A DNA stretch of 37,983 bases from Glycomyces dulcitolivorans (GCF_003265355.1 NZ_QFRW01000318.1:1-37983); one strand, 5' to 3'. Positions 1 to 8,815 are shown, counted from the first letter of the stretch. A program made the numbers and translations. The notes: generated by a model not told the origin, from the letters alone.

Positions 1-684
1 GCCGCTGCGCGGGTCCCAGGTGGCGTCGACGGCGGGCGGGACGGGCGCGCCGGCGCGGCGCAGGGCGCGGCGCCAGCCGGTGGTGCGGCCGTCCACTTTG
101 CGCGACGGCGGGACACGGACGTGGTGGACCGTGGTGTGGCCGAGGCCCAGGAGGTATTGCGTCAGCTCGTCCGCGGCCGCGGACTCGTCGAGCACCGCCT
201 GTGCCGTGTTCGGTTCGCGGACACCCGAAAGCGCGACGACCGGGAGGTGGCCCGGGATCTTGGCGAGGGCCGCGACGCCGGGCGGGTCGAACTTCAGGAC
301 CGCGACCCCGGCGAGGGGCTGGGTGAGGGTCGCCTCGATCGCGCGGTCCACTTCGTCCTCGTCGGCGGACTCGACCACGGTGATCATCACCGTGTAGCCC
401 TCGGCGCGGGCGGCGATCTCGATGCCGCGGATCGTCTCGGCGTAGCCGTAGCGGGAGGTGTTCCCGGCGATGATCGCGATCGTCTGCGGCTTGCGCGAGA
501 CGAGGGCGCGGGCGGCGGCGCTGGGGCGGTAGCCGAGGTCGGCGATCGCGGCCTCGACGAGTTCGCGCTTGGCCGGGCTCACGCGGGCGGCTCCGGTGAG
601 GACGCGGGAGACGGTCGGGACCGAGACGCCGGCCCGCGCGGCCACGTCCGAGATCGTCGCTTTCGCGCCGCCGGGTCTGCTCAC
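1..684 (-). CDS. LacI-family transcriptional regulator (C-terminus beyond window)
   Basis: Sugar-responsive DNA-binding repressor; 228 codons are present of about 335 usual for the family, the rest lying outside the window. The N-terminus reads ATISDVAARAGVSVPTVSRV (residues 9-28), the canonical LacI helix-turn-helix, followed by the hinge helix region (YRPSAAARAL) and the start of a periplasmic-binding-type sensor domain (KPQTIAIIAG). The GTG start at 684 overlaps the stop of the upstream permease in a 4-base GTGA, so it is the last gene of the five-gene alpha-galactosidase operon. Inference: it represses that operon and the divergent gene at 6122 through the three operators at 5983-6054. 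The ligand is unknown. Confidence 0.93.
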   Translation of the reverse strand, partial: MSRPGGAKATISDVAARAGVSVPTVSRVLTGAARVSPAKRELVEAAIADLGYRPSAAARALVSRKPQTIAIIAGNTSRYGYAETIRGIEIAARAEGYTVMITVVESADEDEVDRAIEATLTQPLAGVAVLKFDPPGVAALAKIPGHLPVVALSGVREPNTAQAVLDESAAADELTQYLLGLGHTTVHHVRVPPSRKVDGRTTGWRRALRRAGAPVPPAVDATWDPRSG

Positions 685-1544
685 TTCACCGCCCCACTAG
701 TGATGCCGGAGATGATCCTGCGCTGCGCGACCACGAACGTGATCAGCAGGGGCAGGCTCATCAGGATGATATAGGCGAAGATCAGGTGCCAGTTCTGGAG
801 ATACAGACCCGCGCTCGCGACCTGGTACAGGTTCAGCGGCAGCGTGTCGATGCGCCCTCCGATGACGAACAGCGCGTAGAACACGTCGTTCCAGATGTAC
901 AGGCAGATCAGGATGGTCGCGGTGGCGAGGACGGGGCGCAGCAGCGGCAGGATGATGCGGACGAACACGCGGACCGGTCCGGCGCCGTCGACGCGGGCGG
1001 CCTCTTCGAGCTCGTGCGGGATGGTGCGCACGAAACCGGTGACGAAGAAGATCACCGTGGACAGGTACATGCCCATGTAGACGCCGATCATGCCCAGCGC
1101 GGTCCCGGCGAGGCCGAGCTGGCGCAGCAGGAGCACGATCGTCACCACGGCGGGCGGCAGGACGATCCCGGAGATGCCGAGCGCGTAGATCGCGGCCGAC
1201 AGGCGCCCGCCGCGGCGGCCGAGGATCCAGGCGGCCATCGAGCCGAGGACGAGGACGCCGACGACGGCCGGGACCATGACGAGCAGGCTCCCGAAGAACG
1301 CCGAGAGCATCCGGCCGTCGGCGAACACGGTCGCGAAGTTCTCCCACAGCTGCCAGTTCGTCGGAGCGGAGAGGTTCGGGTCCAGGGCCTCGCCCTGGCT
1401 CTTGCCGGCGGTGGCGACGACGAGCCAGAACGGGACGCCGAGGACGGCCGCGGCGACGAGGATCGCCGCGATCGGCTGGCCGAAAGAACGGCGCTTGCGC
1501 GGGGCTCGGCGGGCCGCCGCGGGCCGGGTGGGCACGGTGGTCAC
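681..1544 (-). CDS. Carbohydrate ABC transporter permease, MalG type
   Basis: Inner-membrane subunit of a CUT1-family sugar importer, 287 residues. It has about six hydrophobic segments, from FGQPIAAILVAAAVLGVPFW near residue 24 to the last near the C-terminus. The cytoplasmic EAA loop EEAARVDGAGPVRVFVRIIL, which docks the ATPase, is clear in the C-terminal half. The GTG start (VTTVPTRP) is chosen because it overlaps the preceding permease stop by 4 bases (GTGA) and gives a normal family length. It pairs with the MalF-type permease at 1541 and the binding protein at 2508. No ATPase gene is present, so a shared one is presumed. Confidence 0.93.
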   Translation of the reverse strand: MTTVPTRPAAARRAPRKRRSFGQPIAAILVAAAVLGVPFWLVVATAGKSQGEALDPNLSAPTNWQLWENFATVFADGRMLSAFFGSLLVMVPAVVGVLVLGSMAAWILGRRGGRLSAAIYALGISGIVLPPAVVTIVLLLRQLGLAGTALGMIGVYMGMYLSTVIFFVTGFVRTIPHELEEAARVDGAGPVRVFVRIILPLLRPVLATATILICLYIWNDVFYALFVIGGRIDTLPLNLYQVASAGLYLQNWHLIFAYIILMSLPLLITFVVAQRRIISGITSGAVK

Positions 1545-2437
1545 AGGACGTCCTCTCGCTTGCGCAGGTACCGGATGACGGGGAACGCGAGGATCGCGAC
1601 CATCAGGAACAGCACCAGGCTCATGGTCGTGGCCTGCGCGAACAGGCCCTGCCCGAAGGTCCGGAAGATGAAGATGTTCAGCAGCTCGGTGGTGCCGCCG
1701 GGGCCGCCCTCGGTGGTGGCCTGGACGATGTCGAAGCCGTTCATGGAACCGAGGAGCGCGGTCGCGACGTTGAACGTGACCGCGGGGGCCAGCAGCGGGA
1801 ACCTGATGGAGCGGAACATGGTCCAGCGGGACGCGCCGTCGAGGCGGGCCGCTTCGAGGACGTCCTCGTCGATCGTCTTGAGCCCGGCCAGGTAGATGAG
1901 CATCGACAGGCCCATCCACTTCCAGGCGTGGACGACCGCGACGACCACGATCGTCCAGGTCGTCGACCCCAGCCACGGGATCGTCACCTCGGAGCCGGTG
2001 AACCAGCCGATGATGCCGTTCAGCGCCCCGTCGGGTTTGAGGAGCGCCTGGAAGATGTAGCCGACCGCCAGCGCGGACATGACGACCGGGATGAAGAACG
2101 CGACGCGCACGGCCCGGTTGACGGCGGTGTCGCGTTCGAGCAGGAGCGCGAGGCCGAGCCCGAAGAGGTTCTGGAAGAGCGCGACGAGGACGGCGTAGAC
2201 GAGCGTGACCTTGAGGGAGTTGAGGAGCGTGCCGTTGGAGAACAGGGAGACGAAGTTGTCGGTCCCCGCGAAGTTGATGGCGCTCTTGAAGCTCGACCAG
2301 TCCGTGAACGCGTACACGAAGTTGAACAGCGTCGGGACGAAGAAGAACACGACCAGGACGGCCAGGGCCGGGACGAGGAACCACAGCGGGTGGTCGCGGC
2401 GTCGGGAGCGCGGGGCCCCCGCGGAGACGGATGCCAT
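1541..2437 (-). CDS. Carbohydrate ABC transporter permease, MalF/UgpA type
   Basis: Membrane subunit of a CUT1 sugar importer, 298 residues with about six transmembrane segments; the first is WFLVPALAVLVVFFFVPTLF. The EAA loop EAARLDGASRWTMFRSIRFP lies in the C-terminal third. The ATG at 2437 (MASVSAGAPRS) is preferred over an upstream ATG at 2479 because an AGAAAGG ribosome-binding site lies just before it, and the 2479 start falls inside the intergenic hairpin. It is the third gene of the operon, 70 bases after the binding protein. The gap holds a strong hairpin likely to lower permease expression relative to the binding protein. Confidence 0.93.
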   Translation of the reverse strand: MASVSAGAPRSRRRDHPLWFLVPALAVLVVFFFVPTLFNFVYAFTDWSSFKSAINFAGTDNFVSLFSNGTLLNSLKVTLVYAVLVALFQNLFGLGLALLLERDTAVNRAVRVAFFIPVVMSALAVGYIFQALLKPDGALNGIIGWFTGSEVTIPWLGSTTWTIVVVAVVHAWKWMGLSMLIYLAGLKTIDEDVLEAARLDGASRWTMFRSIRFPLLAPAVTFNVATALLGSMNGFDIVQATTEGGPGGTTELLNIFIFRTFGQGLFAQATTMSLVLFLMVAILAFPVIRYLRKREDVL

Positions 2438-2463
2438 TGGGATGCCTTTCTGGAGCCAGGGGC

Positions 2464-2496
2464 GGGGGCGCCGGATCATGCCTGTCCGGCGCCCCC
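2464..2496 (-). terminator. Intergenic hairpin between binding protein and permease genes
   Basis: Perfect 12-bp inverted repeat (GGGGGCGCCGGA at 2464-2475, TCCGGCGCCCCC at 2485-2496) with a 9-base loop, placed between the binding-protein stop and the permease ribosome-binding site on the minus transcript. There is no U-tract. By analogy with malE-malF, such a structure can act as a partial terminator or protect the upstream mRNA end, giving excess binding protein. The structure is seen; the function is inferred. Confidence 0.6.
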
Positions 2497-2507
2497 TGGG
2501 GCGCGGT

Positions 2508-3821
2508 CTAGAAGCCTTCGGCGCCTTGGGCCTTGGCCAGTTCGGCGAACTGGGCCTGGGTCGCCTCGGCGACCTCGGCGGGCGTCTTGGTGCCCTGGAT
2601 CATGTCGGCGAGGTAGATGTACAGGTCGGGGTTGGCGATGGCGAGGGCCTGCATGGACCCGACCGAGGTGCCGACGGAGTCGGCGACCGTCAGGAGCGCT
2701 TCGGGGACGTCGGCGGGGGTCTCGACGCCGGTCTGGAGCGAGACGGTGGACTGGGCGTTCACGAAGTCGCCGTAGCCGTCGCCGAGCCAGTAGGACAGGA
2801 GCTGGCGGGAGGCCGACTCTTGCTGCTCGTCGCCGGTCTTGAAGGCGACGAGGGCGTTGGACTGGTCGGGGATGAACGTGCCGGTGGTGCCGGTCGGGGA
2901 GATCGGGAAGAAGCCGATCTTCTGGTTCAGCTCGTCGGTGTCGGCGAGGGACTGGAGCTGGCCGAAGAAGGAGTTGACCTGCATGACCATGGCGGCGTCG
3001 CCGGCCAGGAGCGCGGCGCCCTGGTCCTCGAACGTCGCGGTCTTGATGTCCTCGTTGAACAGTCCTTCGTCGATGAGGGCTTTGTACTGGTCGATGGCGC
3101 CCTGGATGGTCGGGTCGGTGAAGGCTTCTTCTCCGGCGTTGACGCGGTCCCAGAGGCCGTCTTCGGCGGCGTCGGCGAGCTGGACCTGGACCCACCACTG
3201 GGTGGCCCAGCGGTCGGCGCCCATCTCGTAGAAGGGGGTGGTGCCGGCGGCCTTGAGGTCGCGGGCGGTCTGGAGGAAGGAGGCCCAGTCGGTGGGGAGG
3301 TCGGTGATGCCGTTGGCGGCGAAGACCTCCTTGTTGTAGTAGACCCCTTCGACGGCGGGGGTGGTGATGAGGGCGGCGTACCGGGTGTCGTCGAGGATGC
3401 CGGTGATGTCGCGCAGCTCGGGGTCGTAGGCGTCGAGCCAGGGGGCGCCGTCCAGGGACTGGAGGTTCTGGGAGGCGTTCAGGGCCGTCAGCTGGGAGGC
3501 GGTGGGCTGCCAGAAGGCGAGGTCGGGCTTGTCGCCGGTGGCGACCTTGGTCTGGACGCCCTGCTCGTAGGGGTCGGGGATGGTGACGACTTCGACCTCG
3601 GCGCCGGTGAGGTCCTCGAACCCGGCGATGACGCTGTCGGGGACGGTGTTGGAGTTCTGGGCGGCCCAGATGGTGAGGGTGGTGCCGCTCAGGTCGGCGT
3701 CCTGGGCGGGCCAGTCGGCGGGGCCGGTGGCGGTGTCGCCGGCGCCGGGGTCGGAGCACCCGGCGAGGGTGACGGCTCCGGCGGCGGCGAGCGCGAGGGC
3801 GGTGCGGAATCTGTTCTTCAT
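2508..3821 (-). CDS. Extracellular sugar-binding lipoprotein, CUT1 importer
   Basis: Membrane-anchored substrate-binding protein (437 residues) that captures saccharide outside the cell and delivers it to the two permeases downstream. It has a lipoprotein signal peptide: KNRFR basic start, hydrophobic stretch, lipobox LAGC with the modified Cys at residue 22. The mature part has the family-1 binding protein pattern: GTTLTIWAAQN near the start, IAGFEDLTGAEVEVVTIP, and a GVYYNKEVFAANGI segment. An AAGGAG ribosome-binding site lies 8 bases before the ATG. It follows the GH36 gene by 30 bases in the same operon. An alpha-galactoside ligand is plausible from that neighbour but not shown. Confidence 0.94.
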   Translation of the reverse strand: MKNRFRTALALAAAGAVTLAGCSDPGAGDTATGPADWPAQDADLSGTTLTIWAAQNSNTVPDSVIAGFEDLTGAEVEVVTIPDPYEQGVQTKVATGDKPDLAFWQPTASQLTALNASQNLQSLDGAPWLDAYDPELRDITGILDDTRYAALITTPAVEGVYYNKEVFAANGITDLPTDWASFLQTARDLKAAGTTPFYEMGADRWATQWWVQVQLADAAEDGLWDRVNAGEEAFTDPTIQGAIDQYKALIDEGLFNEDIKTATFEDQGAALLAGDAAMVMQVNSFFGQLQSLADTDELNQKIGFFPISPTGTTGTFIPDQSNALVAFKTGDEQQESASRQLLSYWLGDGYGDFVNAQSTVSLQTGVETPADVPEALLTVADSVGTSVGSMQALAIANPDLYIYLADMIQGTKTPAEVAEATQAQFAELAKAQGAEGF

Positions 3822-3851
3822 TGAAACTGCTCCTTGGTGCTGCGAAGGGTT

Positions 3852-5933
3852 CTAGCGGACGGTCAGGCGCAGGGTCCTGGCGGCGGTGTCGGCGCCGTCG
3901 GTCTGCACGGTGAGGGTGCCGGTGGCGGCGTCCCAGTCGGTCTTCCATTCGGGGAGGTCGCGGGGGAAGACGTGGGCGACGTCGACGTCGCGTCCGGCGA
4001 GGTGGGGGAAGTGGAGTTCGGTGGCCGCGGGTCCGCCGCGGCGCCACAGGGAGACGAGGTCGCCCGCGGGGTTGCGGAGGGCGAGGGCGGTCCAGGGGTC
4101 GGTCCAGCCGGGGAGGCCGGCGGGCCAGTGGGGGCGGCCTGCGGCGACGTCTTCGCGGAGGGTCTTGGCGACGCGGACGGCCTCGGCGACCTGGGCGCGT
4201 TGGCGTTCGGTCATGCGGTTGAGGTGGCCGGAGACGTAGAAGCGGCCGAGGAGGCCGGTGACGAGGCAGAACGCGACCTCCTCGTCGTTCATCTCGGGCT
4301 GGGGGTAGGCCCAGTTGGCGGCCTGCTCGGGCAGGAGCGAGAGGGGCGCGGCGGCGGCGACGGGCGGGAACTTGGTGAAGTCCTGCTGGTCGGAGGTGGA
4401 CTGCATGGCGAGGCGGGAGAGGATCGCGAAGTCCTGGCGCATCGCGCCGGAGGAGCAGTTCTCGACGACGAGGCCCGGGTGGCGGTCGAGGAGGCCGTCG
4501 AGCCAGGCGAGGTGGGCGCGGTTGTGCTCCAGGAGGCCGTCGCCGACGCTCTGCGCGTTCCGGTCGGTGCCGGGGCCGGGGTTGATGTTGTAGTCGAACT
4601 TGAAGAAGCCGATGCCGAACTCGGTGACGAGGCGGTCGACGACGCCGTCGAGGTGCGCGACGGCTGCGGGGTGGCGCAGGTCGAGGTGGTAGCGGTGGTG
4701 CTCGACGATGCGGCGGCCGTGGCGCTGGAGGAACGCGTCCGCCGGGAGGGTGTCGGCGATGGGGCTGCGGACGCCGACGACCTCGGGTTCGAGCCACAGG
4801 CCGGGGGTCATCCCGGCGTCGCGGACGGCGTCGATGACCTCGCCGAGGCCGCCGGGGAAGCGGGTGGTCGAGGGCTTCCATTCGCCGACGGTGGGCCACC
4901 AGTCGCCGGAGTCGTCGTACCAGCCCGCGTCGATGCAGAAGATCTCGGCGCCGATGTCGCCGGCGGCCTTGATGAGCGGGAGGAGCTTCTCGGTGGTGGG
5001 GTCGCCGAGGAGGGTGTTCATGTAGTCGTTGAAGACCACGGGCATCGCGGCGTTGTCGGGGTGGGGGCGGCGGGCGGCGCGGCGGAAGTCGGTGAGGGCG
5101 CCGACGGCGTCCTCGAAGTCGTCCCCGGCGGCGAACGTGACGGGGACGGTGGTGAAGGCGTCGCCGGGTTCGAGGCGGCGGGTCCAGGAGGCGTCGGCGT
5201 CGGTGGGTCCGGAGAGCGAGAAGTAGCCGCCTTCGACGTCCTCGCCGATCTCCCAGCGCCAGGCGCCGTTGTGCTCGATCTGCCAGGTCAGGGCGAGGCG
5301 GGCGGCCTCGGACTCGACGCCGCCGACGGGGAGGTGGTGGCCGGTGGACCAGGTGCCGTCGGAGGTGGCCGACCAGTTGCCGCGCGGGTTCTGGTTGGTG
5401 AGTTCGGAGGCGAGTTCGGGGAACTCGCGGCCGCGGAGGGACTCGACGGCCCAGCGGCCTTCGCCGAGCCAGTCGCCGACGCCGTGCAGGCGCCGCCAGG
5501 AGTCGAACTCCCCCGCCGCGGGGGCGGTGAAGCCCATGGTCCAGGAGGCGGCCGAGCGCAGGACGACGGGGACGTCGACGGCGCGGACCTCCAGGCGGGC
5601 GCGGATGGCGGCGCCGGCGCCGTCGAGGAGTTCGAGGATCGTGGCGGTCTCGACGCCGTCGCCGGTCTGGCGGATGACGAGGCGGCGGCCGCCTGCGACG
5701 GCCTCCTCGGTGTGGGAGGCGTGGCGGAGGAGGGTGCCGAGTTCGGTGTGGGCGAGGCGGTCGGAGGAGGGCAGGTGGCCGCGGTCGGTCGTGAGGACCT
5801 CGGCGACGGGCACGGGGTGGACGGGGAGGTCCCGGCCGTCCCTGACGATCCCGGCGACGCGCACCGGGGCGTCCTCGCCCCACTCGAACCGGAGCGCGAG
5901 TCGGTCACTGCCCCAAGCGAACTGTTCGGCCAC
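3852..5933 (-). CDS. GH36-type alpha-galactosidase
   Basis: Retaining glycoside hydrolase, 693 residues, no signal peptide, so cytoplasmic. The GH36 layout is visible: a beta-sandwich N-terminal part, then a barrel starting near residue 297 (PVVFNDYMNTL), IFCIDAGWYDDSGDWW at 331-346, GLWLEPE at 378-384, the nucleophile motif FFKFDYN with Asp447, ENCSSG at 491-496 and the acid/base region STSDQQD with Asp515. It starts with GTG, supported by an AAGGGG ribosome-binding site; no upstream ATG fits. It is the first gene of the operon, and its promoter carries LacI-type operators. It probably removes alpha-galactose from imported oligosaccharides; another alpha-linked sugar is possible, since GH36 is diverse. 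Confidence 0.9.
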   Translation of the reverse strand: MAEQFAWGSDRLALRFEWGEDAPVRVAGIVRDGRDLPVHPVPVAEVLTTDRGHLPSSDRLAHTELGTLLRHASHTEEAVAGGRRLVIRQTGDGVETATILELLDGAGAAIRARLEVRAVDVPVVLRSAASWTMGFTAPAAGEFDSWRRLHGVGDWLGEGRWAVESLRGREFPELASELTNQNPRGNWSATSDGTWSTGHHLPVGGVESEAARLALTWQIEHNGAWRWEIGEDVEGGYFSLSGPTDADASWTRRLEPGDAFTTVPVTFAAGDDFEDAVGALTDFRRAARRPHPDNAAMPVVFNDYMNTLLGDPTTEKLLPLIKAAGDIGAEIFCIDAGWYDDSGDWWPTVGEWKPSTTRFPGGLGEVIDAVRDAGMTPGLWLEPEVVGVRSPIADTLPADAFLQRHGRRIVEHHRYHLDLRHPAAVAHLDGVVDRLVTEFGIGFFKFDYNINPGPGTDRNAQSVGDGLLEHNRAHLAWLDGLLDRHPGLVVENCSSGAMRQDFAILSRLAMQSTSDQQDFTKFPPVAAAAPLSLLPEQAANWAYPQPEMNDEEVAFCLVTGLLGRFYVSGHLNRMTERQRAQVAEAVRVAKTLREDVAAGRPHWPAGLPGWTDPWTALALRNPAGDLVSLWRRGGPAATELHFPHLAGRDVDVAHVFPRDLPEWKTDWDAATGTLTVQTDGADTAARTLRLTVR

Positions 5934-5982
5934 GGTGCCCCTTGTCCCTGTGATCTGATCAGATGGCCGAGGTCCGGCGATC

Positions 5983-5996
5983 TGATATCGATTTCA
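5983..5996. promoter_or_regulatory. LacI-type operator, copy 1 (TGATATCGATTTCA)
   Basis: 14-base near-palindrome with the central CG typical of LacI-family sites. It is identical to copy 2, 34 bases away. It covers the expected transcription start of the GH36 operon, directly after the minus-strand -10 box at 6003-6008. Confidence 0.75.
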
Positions 5997-6002
5997 CTCG
6001 GT

Positions 6003-6031
6003 ACCCTAGCCGGATCTGATATCGATTTCAA
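6003..6031 (-). promoter_or_regulatory. Sigma-70-type promoter for the GH36 operon
   Basis: On the minus strand TTGAAA (6026-6031) is followed by a 17-base spacer and TAGGGT (6003-6008). The -35 hexamer is built from the end of operator copy 2, so a bound repressor would block it directly. Confidence 0.65.
6017..6030. promoter_or_regulatory. LacI-type operator, copy 2 (TGATATCGATTTCA)
   Basis: Exact second copy of the 14-mer at 5983. It overlaps the -35 box of the minus-strand promoter (6026-6031). Confidence 0.75.
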
Positions 6032-6039
6032 ATCTCGTC

Positions 6040-6068
6040 TTGAAATCGTTATCAAAGTTGGGTACGGT
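6040..6068 (+). promoter_or_regulatory. Sigma-70-type promoter for the secreted glycosidase gene
   Basis: TTGAAA (6040-6045), 17-base spacer, TACGGT (6063-6068) about 54 bases before the ATG at 6122. The -35 lies inside operator copy 3. Confidence 0.6.
6041..6054. promoter_or_regulatory. LacI-type operator, copy 3 (inverted, TGAAATCGTTATCA)
   Basis: Its reverse complement TGATAACGATTTCA differs from copies 1 and 2 at one base. It sits on the plus-strand -35 box, mirroring copy 2 on the minus-strand -35. Confidence 0.75.
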
Positions 6069-6121
6069 CAGGCTCGGATCTAAGGATCGACCCCTGTCAA
6101 TGACGACGAGAGGACCGAACA

Positions 6122-8815
6122 ATGAGGAGACCGATGGCAACTGTCGCTGCCGCAGCGGTCGCCGCGACGGCCGTGACCGGCCTCGGCGGCGCACCAGCCA
6201 GCGCCCAGGACACCGAGGTGCTCGCTGTGGACTTCGCCGAGCGCACCGGCGAGTTCCGCGGCGGCGCGTCCGGCACCCTGTACGGGTTCGGCGACGAGGG
6301 CGCGCCGACCCAGGCGGTGATCAACGGCGCGCACATCACGAACTCGTCGCAGAAGGCCCCCTACGGCACCCAGCACCCCTCGGGCGACGCGATCAAGATC
6401 GAGGACGGCTTCTTCGACAAGCACGGCGAGGACCTGTACATCTACGTGCAGGACTACTACCCGGACTGGTCGTACAACGGCGGGAAGCGCCCCGGCGACG
6501 ACCGCACGTACAACCAGGAGGACGGCACCTACACCGAGGCGCCCAACGGGGTCTGGGACTTCCTGGAGGTCACCGAGTTCGTGGCCGAGGCGGTCGCCAC
6601 CGACTCCGACCGGCCGCAGGACTACGTCTTCATCCCGTACAACGAGCCCGACGGCGGCAACTGGTACCCGGACTGGGCGAACCAGAAGGACCGGTTCCTC
6701 GCCGACTGGCAGGCCACGTACGACAAGATCCAGGAGGTCTGGGAGCGCCACGGCTTGGGCCACGCCCGCATCGGCGGGCCCGGCGACACCCGCTGGCAGC
6801 CCGAGCGCAGCGCCGACATCCTCCAGTTCGCCAAGGACAACGGGTCGCTGCCGGACATCTTCATCTGGCATGAGCTGGGCATCAACAACCTGGCGTCGTA
6901 CCGGCAGAACTTCGCCGACTACCGCGCTTTGGAGCAGGAGCTGGGGATCGACCCGATCCCGGTGAACATCACCGAGTACGGGATGCTCCGCGACATGGGC
7001 GTGCCCGGGCAGCTGATCCAGTGGTTCGCGATGTTCGAGGACACCAAGGTCGACGCGCAGGTCGCGTACTGGAACTACGCGGGCAACCTCTCCGACAACT
7101 CGGCCCGCCCCAACGGCGCGAACGCCGGCTGGTGGATGTTCAAGTGGTACGGCGACCTCGCCGGGTCCGAGACGGTGGCGGTCACGCCCCCTGAGCTGAA
7201 CGCGGTCGACTCGCTCCAGGGCATCGGCGCGATCGACGAGGCGAACCGGCGGGCCACGGTCCTGTTCGGCGGCACCGACGCCGACGTCACGCTCGACCTG
7301 AGCGGGCTCGACAAGTCGATCTTCGGCAGCAGAGTGGACGTCGAGGTCCGCGAGGTCGCCCTCAACGGCGCCGAGGGCCTGACGGACACGCCGCGCGTGA
7401 TCGCCGCCGCGAACGGCGTCAAGCTCACGGACGGCAGGCTCGACCTCGACGTGTCGGTGTACGACCGGTACGCCGGGTACCAGGTGATCATCACCCCGGA
7501 CGGCGCCCGCGACGTCGAGGCCGACGCCCAGGCGCAGGCCTGGACCGCGTCGATCGAGGCCGAGGACATGGCCCTCACCGACGCCACCGTGTACACCCAG
7601 GACCCGCAGTCCAACGGCGGCTGGAAGTTCCTGGCCTCCGGCGGGCAGGACGTCGGCTCGTTCAACAAGGCGACCTCGCGCGCCGAATGGACCGTGGACG
7701 TCCCCGAGGACGGGGTCTACCGGCTCCAGGTCATCGGCGGCGCCCCCGGCGTCCCGGGCCGCCACGCGCTGTTCGTCGACGACGCCGCGGCCGGCACGGC
7801 CCAGTACGCGGCCGACCTGGCGCTGAACGCGAACAGCCGCTGGCAGTACCGCGGCAGTGCCGAGGTCCTCGTGGAGCTCACCGCCGGAGAGCACCTCCTC
7901 TCCATCCGCTCCAGCGGAGACGGCACGACCCTACTCCCGAACTCCGACATCACCCTCGACAAGGCGTCGCTGACCTCGGTCGCCACCGAGTCCACCGTGT
8001 ACCCGGCCTCGACGTTCCGCCTCGAAGAGGGCGCGGTACTGAACTGGGCGAACGGGAACGACCGCGGCTCGGCGAAACTCGCCGGGGACGACCGCGCCGA
8101 CCTGTACGCGAACGCGATGGAGACCGGCTACTACGACCTCGCCGTCGACTGGGCGTCCGCGAAGGCGTCCTCGCTCGAACTGGTCGTCAACGGCGAAGCC
8201 GCCGTGGAGTTGACCGCGGACCGCAAGGGCCGCTGGCACTCCAGCGCCACCGTGCACCTCGTCGAGGGCATCAACGAGATCGAGATCCGCTCCCCCGAGG
8301 GCGCGACCGTGCAGTCGCTGACGACGGTGCGGAACCGGGCCGCCGACGAGGCGGCCGTGTCGATCGAGGCCGAGGACGCGGTCCTGCTCGGTTCGGCCGC
8401 GGTCACGAACCTCGCCGACTCGACCGGGTCGAACGCCTCCGGCATGGCCTACGTCGGCTGGGTCGGCAACGGCGCTCAGAATGCCGTCGAACTCCCCCGC
8501 GACGGCTTCGCCGCCCCGGGCGACTACACCGTGACCGTGTTCTACGCCAACGCCGAGACCTCCGGGCACCACGACTACAACCCGCAGGTCGTCGACCGCC
8601 TCCTCCAGGCGACCGAGGGCGGCGCGGAGGTCGGCCACGCCTACTTCCGCTACACCTACTCGTGGGACAGCTTCTCCCAGCGGTCCCTCCCGGTCACGCT
8701 GGCGACGGCGGACCAGCCCCTGCGCCTCGGCAACCCCGACGCGTGGGCGCCGAACATCGACCGCGTCGTCATCTCCCCCAGGGTGATCGGCGACCCGGTC
8801 ACCGAACGCCGCTAA
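6122..8815 (+). CDS. Secreted clan GH-A-like glycoside hydrolase with carbohydrate-binding modules
   Basis: Exported enzyme of 897 residues. A Sec-type signal (MRRPMATVAAAAVAATAVTG, cleavage near the ASA at 26-28) precedes a catalytic barrel to about residue 460. Clan GH-A signs are IPYNEPD with a candidate acid/base Glu175, WHELG at 249-253 and NITEYG with a candidate nucleophile Glu285. The C-terminal half has two stretches opening SIEAED (about 554 residues before and about 150 before the end, respectively near 480 and 745), as in CBM6/CBM35 modules. Start at 6122 has GAGAGG upstream; an internal ATG at 6134 also has a good site. The family number and substrate cannot be fixed by eye; GH39-like is the nearest resemblance. 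Probably releases sugars imported by locus I. Confidence 0.8.
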   Translation: MRRPMATVAAAAVAATAVTGLGGAPASAQDTEVLAVDFAERTGEFRGGASGTLYGFGDEGAPTQAVINGAHITNSSQKAPYGTQHPSGDAIKIEDGFFDKHGEDLYIYVQDYYPDWSYNGGKRPGDDRTYNQEDGTYTEAPNGVWDFLEVTEFVAEAVATDSDRPQDYVFIPYNEPDGGNWYPDWANQKDRFLADWQATYDKIQEVWERHGLGHARIGGPGDTRWQPERSADILQFAKDNGSLPDIFIWHELGINNLASYRQNFADYRALEQELGIDPIPVNITEYGMLRDMGVPGQLIQWFAMFEDTKVDAQVAYWNYAGNLSDNSARPNGANAGWWMFKWYGDLAGSETVAVTPPELNAVDSLQGIGAIDEANRRATVLFGGTDADVTLDLSGLDKSIFGSRVDVEVREVALNGAEGLTDTPRVIAAANGVKLTDGRLDLDVSVYDRYAGYQVIITPDGARDVEADAQAQAWTASIEAEDMALTDATVYTQDPQSNGGWKFLASGGQDVGSFNKATSRAEWTVDVPEDGVYRLQVIGGAPGVPGRHALFVDDAAAGTAQYAADLALNANSRWQYRGSAEVLVELTAGEHLLSIRSSGDGTTLLPNSDITLDKASLTSVATESTVYPASTFRLEEGAVLNWANGNDRGSAKLAGDDRADLYANAMETGYYDLAVDWASAKASSLELVVNGEAAVELTADRKGRWHSSATVHLVEGINEIEIRSPEGATVQSLTTVRNRAADEAAVSIEAEDAVLLGSAAVTNLADSTGSNASGMAYVGWVGNGAQNAVELPRDGFAAPGDYTVTVFYANAETSGHHDYNPQVVDRLLQATEGGAEVGHAYFRYTYSWDSFSQRSLPVTLATADQPLRLGNPDAWAPNIDRVVISPRVIGDPVTERR

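Noticed and set aside
2476-5883. Very long open frame on the minus strand overlapping the binding-protein and GH36 genes
   Set aside because: Its translation is Arg/Pro-rich low-complexity sequence, typical of an out-of-frame reading of high-GC genes; the two real genes have clear domains in other frames.
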